64,000 nt of DNA from Litchfieldia stipae. Lineage in GTDB: Bacteria > Bacillota > Bacilli > Bacillales > Bacillaceae_L. Positions 51,372 through 59,343 of the stretch are shown one piece after another (within the stretch, counting starts at the first letter, position 1; each line of letters starts with the position of its first letter). The notes under the pieces are model-generated. The model worked only from the letters and a program-made list of their open reading frames with translations, did not search any database and was not told where the DNA came from. The stretch covers positions 310,001-374,000 of the forward strand of contig NZ_JACYHA010000001.1 in NCBI RefSeq assembly GCF_014837155.1, written 5' to 3'. Made by a program: the position numbers and the translations under genes.

Positions 51372-51413
51372 AAGGCTGTTCCCATCAGTGCCAAGCACAA
51401 GTGGGGCAGCCTT
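51372..51413 (+). terminator. Terminator of the PBP gene
   Basis: AAGGCTGtTCCCA/TGGGG-CAGCCTT stem after the PBP stop, followed by TTTC; it may also serve thiM in the other direction. Confidence 0.72.
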
Positions 51414-51419
51414 TCTACG

Positions 51420-52226
51420 TTATTGTTTAGTAACCTTTGCAAAAGAACGAATGGATTCCTCTGAAAGCTGATACAATTGATTTAGTAATTCAATCTGGAA
51501 GCTTCCTGGCCCCTCTTGTCCTTTATTCTCTGCAGCTAGTTCAGCTGCAATACCGTAGCAAGCTAAAGCTGCTGCTGCTGCTTTCACACTATTTTTTTCA
51601 ACAGCTGAGAATGCACCAATCACTGAAGTTAGTAAACAACCAGTTCCAGTCACCTTCGTTAATAATGGATGACCATTAGCAATAACTAATGTTTCTTCAA
51701 CACTCGCAACCACATCCTCTTTACCTGTGATTACGACAGTTGTATGTAGATTCCGGGCTGCTTTTTGAGCCAGGCTTACAACATCACCTGCCCCCTCACC
51801 CACATCAACACCTTTGATTGCCCATTCTTCTCCAACGATATTAGCAACCTCTGCTGCATTCCCTCTAACAATAGATACTTGTACTTCAGATAGGATTTTT
51901 CTAGCCGTATCAGTTCGATATGGAGTTGCTCCAGCTCCAACTGGATCAAAGATAACTGGCGTCCCTAGCTTGTTCGCAGCTTTACCAGCAACAATCATTG
52001 ATTCAACTGTATCTGCAGTCAGTGTACCTATATTTAGAACTAGTGCACCTGCAATTTTCACCATATCTGCAACCTCTTCAATGGCATTTGCCATGACAGG
52101 TGAAGCCCCTATCGCCAATAAACCATTTGCTGTAAAGTTAGTAACAACAACATTCGTTATATTATGTACAAGCGGTGTTTCTTTCCTAAGCTTTGTAAAA
52201 GATTCACTTATAAAATCAAGATTCAT
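51420..52226 (-). CDS. thiM: Hydroxyethylthiazole kinase
   Basis: Phosphorylates 4-methyl-5-(2-hydroxyethyl)thiazole in the thiamine salvage pathway (cytoplasm). The 268 residues match ThiM of about 270: [31 protein letters not shown] near residue 18-48, [12 protein letters not shown] near 95, IRGNAAEVA-like [10 protein letters not shown] near 119, and [18 protein letters not shown] near 190, where the catalytic Cys/Asp region lies. ATG at 52226 follows GGAGGAAA. No TPP riboswitch is seen upstream. It stands alone, without thiE, thiC or tenI. Confidence 0.96.
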   Translation of the reverse strand: MNLDFISESFTKLRKETPLVHNITNVVVTNFTANGLLAIGASPVMANAIEEVADMVKIAGALVLNIGTLTADTVESMIVAGKAANKLGTPVIFDPVGAGATPYRTDTARKILSEVQVSIVRGNAAEVANIVGEEWAIKGVDVGEGAGDVVSLAQKAARNLHTTVVITGKEDVVASVEETLVIANGHPLLTKVTGTGCLLTSVIGAFSAVEKNSVKAAAAALACYGIAAELAAENKGQEGPGSFQIELLNQLYQLSEESIRSFAKVTKQ

Positions 52227-52439
52227 CTAATTTCCTCCGTCATTTGATGGGTTTTATACCATTGTACTTTATCAAATCACCTTTCATTATACAACCTATC
52301 ATACCGATCTTGTTTTGTTTATCTTGAATTAATTATGTATATTAATAGTTTGAGTGAATATTCGATTAAGGGCTATTGGTTGATTAATATCATCTAATTG
52401 AAGTATAATCATCACAAGTTACAATCTTAAAAAAATTTA

Positions 52440-52598
52440 GGCTGTTTTCTCAAAGTTTGTTGTTTTTTGAGATAAATAGTTGAAAATAGATTTCTAGCAG
52501 CCTGAATATACTCAAGACTCCCGTGGGATGCGTTGGCTCCCACAGGACGCGGAGTGTATTCAGGCTGGTATTCAAAGCAACTATATACGAAAACAGCT
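52440..52598. repeat. MITE-like repeat, internally shortened copy (159 bp)
   Basis: Starts GGCTGTTTTCTC and ends GAAAACAGCT, with the core AGCAGCCTGAATATACTC ... GTGTATTCAGGCTG. It lacks the GTGAGCC..GGCTCAC section of the full-length copies. No clear target duplication is visible. The rest of 52227-52700 holds no other gene. Confidence 0.82.
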
Positions 52599-52700
52599 GA
52601 AAATAATTAACAAAAATATACAAATTATATTTACAAATTCAGAATATTTAGATAAAATAATATAAAATATTTTTATCGAAGGGAGAAAAGGAAACCATTT

Positions 52701-52886
52701 ATGGACCCCAGTGATAAAGAAACCTCAAAGATATACCGTAAGTTGATTACTTCTGATGATTTTAAAGCTTACATTCTGTATGAAAAATTAAATGACCAAA
52801 TGCGTATGAAGATCATCTCAAAATTAAATCAAAACGGTTCTACAAGAGCAAATCTTTTACTTAAGAAACTAGAAAAATTCCAATAA
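52701..52886 (+). CDS. Small protein of unknown function
   Basis: A 61-residue acidic-basic protein (MDPSDKETSKIYRKLITSD...) with helix-forming composition and no membrane segment. ATG with AAGGGAGAAAAGGAAA upstream, and its own strong terminator just after it. It sits between two copies of the repeat family (52440-52598 and 52937-53146). No family is recognised. Good ribosome site and terminator support it as a real gene. Confidence 0.65.
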   Translation: MDPSDKETSKIYRKLITSDDFKAYILYEKLNDQMRMKIISKLNQNGSTRANLLLKKLEKFQ

Positions 52887-52893
52887 TAACTTT

Positions 52894-52925
52894 AGGCTAA
52901 TTCAAAATCTGAATTAGCCTTTTTA
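52894..52925 (+). terminator. Terminator of the small gene at 52701
   Basis: AGGCTAATTCA/TGAATTAGCCT with a 5-nt loop followed by TTTTT. Confidence 0.92.
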
Positions 52926-52936
52926 TTGTTAATGAA

Positions 52937-53146
52937 GGCTGTTTTCCCAAAGTTTGTTGTTTAGCTGTACATTATTTAAAAGAGATAATTCTAGCAGACT
53001 GAATACGCTCAAAACTCCCGTGGGATGCGTGAGCCAAAGTGAGACCCCACAGGAGCCAGCGACGAGGAGGCTCACCGCTCACCCCACAGGACGCGGAGTG
53101 TATTCAGGCTACGACTTTAAAAGCAACAATTTATACGAAAACAGCC
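52937..53146. repeat. MITE-like repeat, complete copy (210 bp) with 8-bp target duplication
   Basis: Same ends and core as the 14392 copy (GGCTGTTTTCCC ... GAAAACAGCC). It is flanked by the perfect direct repeat TTAATGAA at 52929-52936 and 53147-53154. The right target duplication contains the stop codon of the neighbouring deacetylase gene. Internally it has GTGAGCCAAAGTGAG and GAGGAGGCTCACCGC, which can pair. No coding region inside. Confidence 0.9.
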
Positions 53147-53938
53147 TTAATGAATAAACTCAAAGTACTTTTCTTGTATTTCTTCATTTAACAATTCAGA
53201 TACTGGAACAATTTCAATATTTCTTTTTTTGAACTCTGGCATCGATTCAAAGATACCAGTTGAACACACTTTTCCCGTAACCCCTACATGCCCAATCGCA
53301 ATCCCTTTCTTATGCTTCTCAGTAATTTTAGCTAATCTCTTCATTTGTTTTTTCACATAATGAACTGACGAAACATCATCAAGAAAGACATCTCTCATCA
53401 CAATTGGTACACCAAGCTCTTTTGCTACCTTAGGAAATTTTGTTTTTCCACTTGTTCCACTATCAACAATGTACATTTGATGTTTCTTAGCAACCTCCAC
53501 AATGGCCCTTACAATTCGTTCATCTTCAACGACAAGTGAACCCATATGATTATTAAGCCCTTTCGCATAAGGAACACTTTCAATCGCCTTCTCTACTCGT
53601 TCCTTCACTTCTTCAGTTGAGAGGGTTTTGGTGATTGGATTGGGACCTAACCATGATATCTTCCCTTTTTTCGGCTGCATTGGTAAATGAACCATAACTT
53701 CAAACCCTCTATTATGGGCTTTGATTGCATGATCTTTCGAATGCTCTGAAAATGGCATTACTGCAGCGGTAATCGGAACAGCTCCATTCAAGAAGTCACC
53801 CACTCCACCTATTCCACCACCAAAATCATCAATGATAATGGCTGCTTGTAAGTCCTCTTCTTTGTTTTTCGCTTGTACATGATAAGTCGATGCTGCAATA
53901 AAAAGGATTATGATAATGAAAATAGAAGAATATTTCAT
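53147..53938 (-). CDS. Divergent polysaccharide deacetylase (YibQ family), secreted
   Basis: A 263-residue protein with an N-terminal signal peptide (KYSSIFIIIILFIAASTYHVQA). The deacetylase-like domain begins AAIIIDDFGGGIGG near residue 32, then MVHLPMQPK near 81, GLNNHMGS near 117, and VDSGTSGKT near 153; the metal-binding His of NodB proteins are replaced by the DPD set. COG2861 family; activity is not certain. ATG at 53938 has AAGGAGG. The stop TAA lies in the target duplication of the adjacent repeat. Confidence 0.88.
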   Translation of the reverse strand: MKYSSIFIIIILFIAASTYHVQAKNKEEDLQAAIIIDDFGGGIGGVGDFLNGAVPITAAVMPFSEHSKDHAIKAHNRGFEVMVHLPMQPKKGKISWLGPNPITKTLSTEEVKERVEKAIESVPYAKGLNNHMGSLVVEDERIVRAIVEVAKKHQMYIVDSGTSGKTKFPKVAKELGVPIVMRDVFLDDVSSVHYVKKQMKRLAKITEKHKKGIAIGHVGVTGKVCSTGIFESMPEFKKRNIEIVPVSELLNEEIQEKYFEFIH

Positions 53939-53995
53939 TTTATCCTCCTTCACGAATAGTATCCTTAATTTTCCCTATTCATATCTTTTCATACA

Positions 53996-54024
53996 AAAAA
54001 AGCTGTCCATATAAGAACAGCTTT
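53996..54024 (-). terminator. Terminator of fruA
   Basis: Minus-strand AAAGCTGT/ACAGCTTT hairpin with a 12-nt loop followed by TTTTT, 20 nt after the stop. Confidence 0.82.
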
Positions 54025-54043
54025 ATGTTTTACAATATGAAAC

Positions 54044-55915
54044 TTATTCAACTGGTTTTTTCAAGAAGCCAAGCATTAAAGCTGTTACAATAGCTCCAAT
54101 AACAATTGCTACTAGATATAGTAATGGATTACCTTCAACTAATAGGATAACAAATGCACCACCGTGTGGAGCTGGTAATCCAATTCCAAACATCATCGTT
54201 AACGCACCGGCAACCGCTGATCCTACTACGGATGCAGGAATCACTCGACCTGGGTCTGCAGCTGCGAAGGGAATCGCACCTTCAGTGATGAATGATGCAC
54301 CCATAATATAATTTGTTTTCCCAGCTTCTTTTTCAGCTTTCGTAAATTTATTCTTAAACAGCGTTGTTGCAAGAGCAATGCCAAGTGGAGGAACCATACC
54401 ACCAGCCATAATCGCCGCATGTGGTGCTAAGTTTCCTGCATCAATCATGGCAATACCAAATGTGAAAGCGGCTTTGTTGATTGGGCCACCCATATCGATT
54501 GCCATCATTCCACCTAATAGTAATCCAAGGAAGACTAGGTTTCCTGTACCTAAACCTGCTAACCAATTCGTTAATCCTGTATTTAATGCACTTACAGGCT
54601 CAATGACCAGGAACATCATAATTAGTCCAGAAATGAGAATTCCAAATACAGGATAAAGTAATACCGGCTTAATTCCTTCTAGAGATTGTGGTAATCCGTT
54701 GAATAGCTTTTTAAGGCCAACAACAATGTAACCTGCTAAGAAACCTGCAATTAATCCACCAAGGAAACCTGCTCCACCTGTTGCTGCCATTAATCCAGCA
54801 ACTGCACCTGGTGCGAAACCTGGACGATCTGCTATACTCATTGCAATAAATCCAGCCAAAATAGGAATCATTAATCCAAATGCATTTCCACCACCAATTG
54901 TCATTAATGCACCAGCAATTGGATGATATGTTGGATCATTTGGGTCATTGGCATTAATACCAAAAATAAATGAAAGGGCAATTAATATCCCTCCACCAAC
55001 AACAAATGGAAGCATGTTTGAAACACCATTCATTAAATGCTTATAGAAACCGGATTTTTTACCTACTTCAGTGTCATTCGTGTCTTGCGTTTTACTTCCA
55101 CCTTGATATGTTGGTCCTTGTTGCTTGAGTGCCTTGTCAATTAATTCCTGTGGCTTACGAATAGCAGCAGCAACTGGAACTTCAATAACAACTTTCCCTT
55201 TAAATCGATCCATTTCTATTTTCGTATCTGCAGCAACAATAATCGCTGTAGCTTCTTCAATTTCTTTCGATGTTAATTTATTTTTGACACCGCCTGAACC
55301 ATTTGTTTCAACTTTAATATCTACACCAAGCTCATTTGCTTTATTCTTTAAGGCATCAGCAGCCATATACGTGTGTGCAATTCCTGTCGGGCAACCAGTA
55401 ACTGCTAAGATACTCCCTTTTGCCGCTTCCTTTGTTACTTTGTTTTGATCAGTTTCTTCTGCTGCCTCTTTTTCGTCAATTGCAGTTAGTACCTCGTCCA
55501 CCGATGACGCAGTTGATAACTTGTCACGAAAACCAGTATCCATTAAGAACGATGATAAGCGTGAAAGAGTTTCAAGATGTGTATTATTCGCCCCTTCACT
55601 TGCCGCAATCATAAAGAACAAATGACTTGGCTGACCATCTAACGAATTGTAATCAATTCCGTTGATTGATCTACCGAAACAAATGGCAGGTGTTTTAACC
55701 GCATTTGTTTTCGCATGAGGAATCGCAATTCCTTCACCAATTCCAGTTGTACTTTGTGCCTCTCGAGCTAAAATCGCTTCTTTAAATTTATCCTTATCAG
55801 CTAACCTTCCTGCTTGGTTCAGCTGATCTACTAATTCGTCAATAACCGATTCTTTTGAAGTTGCTTGTAAATCTAACAGAATCGTATCCCTTTTAAGAAG
55901 GTCTGTAATCTTCAT
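54044..55915 (-). CDS. fruA: PTS fructose transporter EIIABC
   Basis: Membrane protein that imports fructose and phosphorylates it to fructose-1-phosphate. The 623 residues hold EIIA (about 1-150, phospho-His in AIPHAKT near 66), EIIB (about 170-270, phospho-Cys in VTGCPTGIAHTYMAA near 181) and EIIC (about 290-620, ten membrane segments; KHLMNGVSNMLPFVVGGGILIA). Length is close to B. subtilis FruA. ATG at 55915 with GAGG spaced 10 nt before. It follows the fruR-like gene by 55 nt, without fruK (1-phosphofructokinase) between them. Confidence 0.95.
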   Translation of the reverse strand: MKITDLLKRDTILLDLQATSKESVIDELVDQLNQAGRLADKDKFKEAILAREAQSTTGIGEGIAIPHAKTNAVKTPAICFGRSINGIDYNSLDGQPSHLFFMIAASEGANNTHLETLSRLSSFLMDTGFRDKLSTASSVDEVLTAIDEKEAAEETDQNKVTKEAAKGSILAVTGCPTGIAHTYMAADALKNKANELGVDIKVETNGSGGVKNKLTSKEIEEATAIIVAADTKIEMDRFKGKVVIEVPVAAAIRKPQELIDKALKQQGPTYQGGSKTQDTNDTEVGKKSGFYKHLMNGVSNMLPFVVGGGILIALSFIFGINANDPNDPTYHPIAGALMTIGGGNAFGLMIPILAGFIAMSIADRPGFAPGAVAGLMAATGGAGFLGGLIAGFLAGYIVVGLKKLFNGLPQSLEGIKPVLLYPVFGILISGLIMMFLVIEPVSALNTGLTNWLAGLGTGNLVFLGLLLGGMMAIDMGGPINKAAFTFGIAMIDAGNLAPHAAIMAGGMVPPLGIALATTLFKNKFTKAEKEAGKTNYIMGASFITEGAIPFAAADPGRVIPASVVGSAVAGALTMMFGIGLPAPHGGAFVILLVEGNPLLYLVAIVIGAIVTALMLGFLKKPVE

Positions 55916-55970
55916 TGCTTATAACCTCATTTCTTCTTAGTAAACTCGTAAGTATAGACTTCCAGCTACT

Positions 55971-56717
55971 TTATACTGTAATAATATCTGTCTTATTGTT
56001 AAAATCTATCAATAATTCATCATCAGTTTTATTAGTGATAATCACTGCCTGATGAACATCTGCAATTTTTGCGAATGTGACTTCATGAAACTTTGTATGA
56101 TCTGCGAGGACATATTTGCTTTGTGAAAGCTGTAGGGCTAAGCTTTTAACTGCTGCTTCCTCTGGATCAGGCGTTGTGAATCCATAATCAGGATGTATGC
56201 CGTTAATCCCAAGAAAACATTTATCAAAACGATATCTTCTTAATCCTTCTAAAGCACCACTACCAATTAACGCTTTCGTTTTATGTTTGATTAACCCACC
56301 AATTAAATATGTTTCTATTTGATGATCAATTAACGTTTCAAGCAACATAATATCATTTGTAACCACCGTGACATCACGGGCAACAATCGAACGAACTAAT
56401 TTATTCGTTGTCGTCCCAGCATCTAAATAGATGCAATCCCCGTCACGAATTAACCCAGCTGCATATTTAGCAATGGCCTCTTTCTCCTCGTGATTTTTAG
56501 TGGATTTTTCAGTATAACTTAGCTCATTTCTTTTCTGAATTAGTAGTGAGGCACCACCATGCACACGCTTTAATTTCCCTTCTTCCTCTAGTTGACTTAA
56601 GTCTCTCCTGATGGTTGATTCAGATGAAGAAGTTGCATCAACAAAATCTTGTATTTTTGCTACTTCATGCTGTGATAATACTTCTAATATAATGCGATGG
56701 CGCTCAGGTGTTAGCAT
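55971..56717 (-). CDS. fruR: Fructose operon repressor, DeoR family (FruR-like)
   Basis: A 248-residue DeoR-family repressor. The N-terminal helix-turn-helix is MLTPERHRIILEVLSQHEVAKIQDFVDATSSSESTIRRDLSQLEE, and the C-terminal sugar-phosphate sensor domain has GDCIYLDAGTTTNKLV near 97-112, VTNDIMLLETL, and GFTTPDPEEAAVK near 190. It is probably relieved by fructose-1-phosphate. ATG at 56717 is used because GGAGGTTCC lies upstream; a longer frame has no site. Sits 55 nt before fruA. A strong promoter lies at 56761-56789. Confidence 0.93.
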   Translation of the reverse strand: MLTPERHRIILEVLSQHEVAKIQDFVDATSSSESTIRRDLSQLEEEGKLKRVHGGASLLIQKRNELSYTEKSTKNHEEKEAIAKYAAGLIRDGDCIYLDAGTTTNKLVRSIVARDVTVVTNDIMLLETLIDHQIETYLIGGLIKHKTKALIGSGALEGLRRYRFDKCFLGINGIHPDYGFTTPDPEEAAVKSLALQLSQSKYVLADHTKFHEVTFAKIADVHQAVIITNKTDDELLIDFNNKTDIITV

Positions 56718-56760
56718 ACTAAGGAACCTCCTACCTCGAAATTTGTCGTCTACAAAATAA

Positions 56761-56789
56761 ATAATATCGAAAGCCTTTTCACAAGTCAA
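56761..56789 (-). promoter_or_regulatory. Promoter of fruR-fruA
   Basis: Minus strand TTGACT, 17-nt spacer, TATTAT. The upstream region has TTTTTGGTTGTTTTTG-type A+T repeats that may be regulator sites. The gap 56718-57071 holds no gene. Confidence 0.78.
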
Positions 56790-56920
56790 TCATAATCTTT
56801 TAAAAATTATCAATAACAGTCAAATAAATGGATGTATTGTTCAAAAACAACCAAAAACTATTATTATCATAAATTTAACTTATAACACTTGCTCATTTTT
56901 ATAATATTCAGAATTAACAA

Positions 56921-56950
56921 TTGATAAGACAAGCCTGATTCATGTATAAT
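56921..56950 (+). promoter_or_regulatory. Promoter of the HD-domain nucleotidase gene
   Basis: TTGATA, 18-nt spacer, TATAAT. Start near 56957 would leave a leader of about 115 nt. Confidence 0.65.
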
Positions 56951-57071
56951 TATTCGAAATACCTCAAAATTGGAAAATAACAGTTAACTTCTATCTCAAT
57001 AAAATTTTTCATACCTATTATTAAATAGCTTGTCGTATCCAATTCTTACTATTTGAAAAGGAGGAAAACCC

Positions 57072-57710
57072 ATGGGGATACACATATATTTCAAGAGTCT
57101 TTCAAATTTAGAAGGAATCATTCGTTGTCCTGGTAAATTTAAATATCAAGAACATTCCGTTGCAAGTCATTCTTTTAAAGTAACGAAAATTGCTCAATTT
57201 CTAGCAACAGTCGAAGAAATGCATGGAACACCGATCAATTGGAAATTAGTCTATGAAAAAGCGATTAATCATGACTACTCTGAATTATTTACTGGTGATA
57301 TTATGACCCCTGTTAAATATGCGCTTCCAAAATTAAAGGAGCTTTTTACTCAAGTTGAGGAATCAATGATTCGTGATTTCATCGGTCGTGAATTTCCAGA
57401 AGAATTCCAGAAAATATATGAGGAGAGGTTTTGCGAAGGAAAGGATGATTCAATTGAAGGAAGAATCCTTGCAATTGCTGATAAAATCGATCTCTTATAT
57501 GAATCATTTGGTGAAATCATTAAAGGGAATCCGGAGCCACTTTTTATTCAAATCTATCAAGAAGCCCTCGAGACGATTCTGCAATACAAAGATATGAGTT
57601 GTGTTCAATATTTCATCGATAATATTCTTCAGGAGATTATTGATGAAGAAACTGCGCTATGCTCCACAGTTCAAAAAGTAACGAAAGAAACATTACAAAA
57701 TGCCACCTAA
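57072..57710 (+). CDS. YfbR-like HD domain 5'-deoxynucleotidase
   Basis: HD-superfamily phosphohydrolase of 212 residues. Metal ligands lie in EHSVASHSFKVTKIA near residue 29-43 (His), NHDYSELFTGD near 67-77 (His-Asp), and AIADKIDLLYESFGE near 137-151 (Asp). It should dephosphorylate deoxynucleoside monophosphates. ATG at 57072 with AAAGGAGGAAA. Standing alone; a 5' leader of about 115 nt is predicted. No downstream terminator was found before 57855. Confidence 0.88.
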   Translation: MGIHIYFKSLSNLEGIIRCPGKFKYQEHSVASHSFKVTKIAQFLATVEEMHGTPINWKLVYEKAINHDYSELFTGDIMTPVKYALPKLKELFTQVEESMIRDFIGREFPEEFQKIYEERFCEGKDDSIEGRILAIADKIDLLYESFGEIIKGNPEPLFIQIYQEALETILQYKDMSCVQYFIDNILQEIIDEETALCSTVQKVTKETLQNAT

Positions 57711-57854
57711 TCCCTCTTTATCTAATTGACCACCTTCAGATATCTTCCTTGTTCATAACTAAGTGTAGCTATATACTGTTATTCCCTTTTGGATAATCTC
57801 GGAAATACACCTCATATTTCCGGTATTATCCTAGTCTGATTGCTTAATTTCACG

Positions 57855-57886
57855 TTAAAAGAGACAACTCTTTTTCAGAGCTGCCT
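57855..57886 (-). terminator. Terminator of tnrA
   Basis: Ten-base stem with two G-T pairs (AGGCAGCTCT/AGAGTTGTCT on the minus strand) followed by CTTTTAA. It lies 25 nt after the stop. Confidence 0.68.
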
Positions 57887-57910
57887 CCTTATACTTATAA
57901 TGAAATGTTG

Positions 57911-58240
57911 TTATTCTCTTCGTTTAAAATAGGCATTTAACTGACCACGAATCATTTGTTCATTCACTTCTGATTTTTTCTCCCCTAAACGCTTATTAGA
58001 TATTTCTTTTTTTAAATCAGATGTTTGCAAGCCATCTTCCATTTTATTTGCAATATCCATCAGAGTTTCAACATCTGAGAAGGAATATTTACGATTTCCT
58101 TTATTGGATCTTTTAGGGAATATTAATTCTCTTTCTTCGTAATACCTAATTTGGCGTTCACTTAACCCAGTCAATTCACAAACCGTACCGATTGAAATTA
58201 CTTTCTTATAAATATAAGAATTATCACTAGAAGACAACAC
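57911..58240 (-). CDS. tnrA: Nitrogen regulator TnrA
   Basis: MerR-family regulator of 109 residues that controls nitrogen assimilation genes under nitrogen limitation. Helix-turn-helix and wing: [55 protein letters not shown]. The C-terminal [11 protein letters not shown] is the segment bound by feedback-inhibited glutamine synthetase, as in B. subtilis TnrA. The length is also the same, and no glnA is adjacent, unlike glnR. Start GTG at 58240 or TTG at 58237, both after AGGGGGAG. Two TGTNA-N7-TNACA sites upstream indicate autoregulation. Confidence 0.95.
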   Translation of the reverse strand: MLSSSDNSYIYKKVISIGTVCELTGLSERQIRYYEERELIFPKRSNKGNRKYSFSDVETLMDIANKMEDGLQTSDLKKEISNKRLGEKKSEVNEQMIRGQLNAYFKRRE

Positions 58241-58311
58241 GCTCTCTCCCCCTTGTGTATAAATACCTCTATATTAAATATACACAAAATGATCAGACTT
58301 GTGGGAAAGAT

Positions 58312-58328
58312 TGTTAGATTTCCTTACA
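58312..58328. promoter_or_regulatory. TnrA/GlnR box 1
   Basis: TGTTAGATTTCCTTACA is an exact match to TGTNA-N7-TNACA, between tnrA and a small gene. Confidence 0.85.
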
Positions 58329-58354
58329 TTATTTTTAAAAAACTAACAATATTA

Positions 58355-58371
58355 TGTCAGTTTTCCTTACA
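58355..58371. promoter_or_regulatory. TnrA/GlnR box 2
   Basis: TGTCAGTTTTCCTTACA, exact match to the same consensus, 43 bp from box 1 (four helical turns). Confidence 0.85.
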
Positions 58372-58483
58372 ACATTGTAGAAATGCAGAAGAAATGTGAT
58401 TATAATTATTTTTAATCATTCATTGTAAAACTAATAAACTTTAGCAAAGTTTAAATCATACATTCTTTAAGGAGGTAAGTTTC

Positions 58484-58621
58484 GTGAACAAAGAAAAGGC
58501 AATTTCCATAGCTAATGAGATCATCCAATTAGATTTGCTACGAGACGAACTATATGAAGAATTAGTAGCTTTAATCGGAAATAAAGCTGCTGAAGTATTA
58601 AGAATCATTCAAAATTCATAA
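58484..58621 (+). CDS. Small acidic helical protein of unknown function (45 aa)
   Basis: A 45-residue protein beginning NKEKAISIANEIIQLD and ending EVLRIIQNS, mostly alpha-helical. It starts with GTG, preceded by a perfect AAGGAGGT site, and ends with TAA. It is too short for most gene callers. Divergent from tnrA, with both TnrA boxes upstream, so it could be under nitrogen control. Not assigned to a family. Confidence 0.72.
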   Translation: MNKEKAISIANEIIQLDLLRDELYEELVALIGNKAAEVLRIIQNS

Positions 58622-58732
58622 TATTTCCTCACTTTATTTCTATTATAACATATTTTAACTTATATTTATGTAAACACACTTCTCTTAGTTACACCTATGG
58701 AAAAATGACACAAAAGAGGCAGGGGGAATAGC

Positions 58733-58897
58733 ATGACAAAACATCTCCGGAATGCAGTGGAGAAGATGAGACACCATTATATTCAGAAATTAATCGAATC
58801 AGGGGCTTATTCAAATAATGAAGAACAGCTCTATGACTATACTTTAAGCGAGTTGATTGAAGAATATAACAAAACGTTAGTGAAGACAAAAAGTTAA
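58733..58897 (+). CDS. FbpA-like small protein (Fur-regulated basic protein family)
   Basis: A 54-residue protein, MTKHLRNAVEKMRHHYIQKL..., with the pattern LYDYTLSELIEEYNK near residue 34-48 that I associate with the Fur-regulated basic protein A family (FbpA acts with the FsrA small RNA in B. subtilis). The ATG follows AGGGGGA. I see no Fur box in the 111-nt gap upstream, so iron regulation is not shown here. Identification from memory, moderate certainty. Confidence 0.65.
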   Translation: MTKHLRNAVEKMRHHYIQKLIESGAYSNNEEQLYDYTLSELIEEYNKTLVKTKS

Positions 58898-58929
58898 TGC
58901 AAATCATTCCACGGGCCAAAAAGTTATAA

Positions 58930-59064
58930 CTACTTTGAAACCACCTTAAGGCTCTCATTATTTTTACTATTCAATAAAAGGATTTTGGGACCACAGTCGC
59001 ATAGCTTTGAATGTTTTAATTGGCGAATTGTTTTTTGACATATAGGACATCGGTTCTCTTTCAA
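58930..59064 (-). CDS. Small zinc-ribbon protein of unknown function (44 aa)
   Basis: A 44-residue protein, starting TTG (KENRCPICQKTI) after GGGGTG. It has CPIC near residue 5-8 and CDCG near 22-25, so four Cys that could bind one zinc. The frame is open for 45 codons and ends with TAG. It was found by eye in the 59-kb gap region. No family is recognised; evidence is the Cys pattern and the ribosome site only. Confidence 0.5.
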   Translation of the reverse strand: MKENRCPICQKTIRQLKHSKLCDCGPKILLLNSKNNESLKVVSK

Positions 59065-59084
59065 TATGTACACCCCTTTTAATT

Positions 59085-59225
59085 AAGTTGTTTTCTCAAA
59101 ATTAGTTGTATTAGACATTCATAGATTTAAAATTATTTCTAGCAGCATGAATATACGAAGACTCCCGCAGGACTCGGAGTATATTCATGCTGCGTCTTTA
59201 AAAGCAAACTAATACAATAATACTC
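59085..59225. repeat. MITE-like repeat, diverged copy (about 141 bp)
   Basis: Begins GTTGTTTTCTCAAAATTAG and ends CTAATACAATAATACTC. The core AGCAGCATGAATATACG ... GTATATTCATGCTGC matches the family but the GGCTG ends have decayed. Direct repeats of about 7 bp (TTTAATT) flank it. Confidence 0.72.
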
Positions 59226-59303
59226 TTTAATTGTTTATTTATTTCTATTATACTCACCAACAAATTAAAATCAATACTAAATTATAATAATTATAATTAA
59301 AAT

Positions 59304-59330
59304 AAAAAAAGAGTAGTCATTCTAGACTAC
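59304..59330 (-). terminator. Terminator of htrA
   Basis: On the minus strand GTAGTC/GACTAC with a 6-nt loop, then TC and a run of T, 14 nt after the stop. Confidence 0.82.
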
Positions 59331-59343
59331 CCCGTAACTTCAT

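Noticed and set aside
51814-52230. A 138-codon plus-strand frame inside thiM
   Set aside because: Antisense shadow of a complete thiM with all motifs; no ribosome site.
52227-52440. TPP riboswitch upstream of thiM
   Set aside because: No CTGAGA or GGGGTGC core within the upstream 210 nt.
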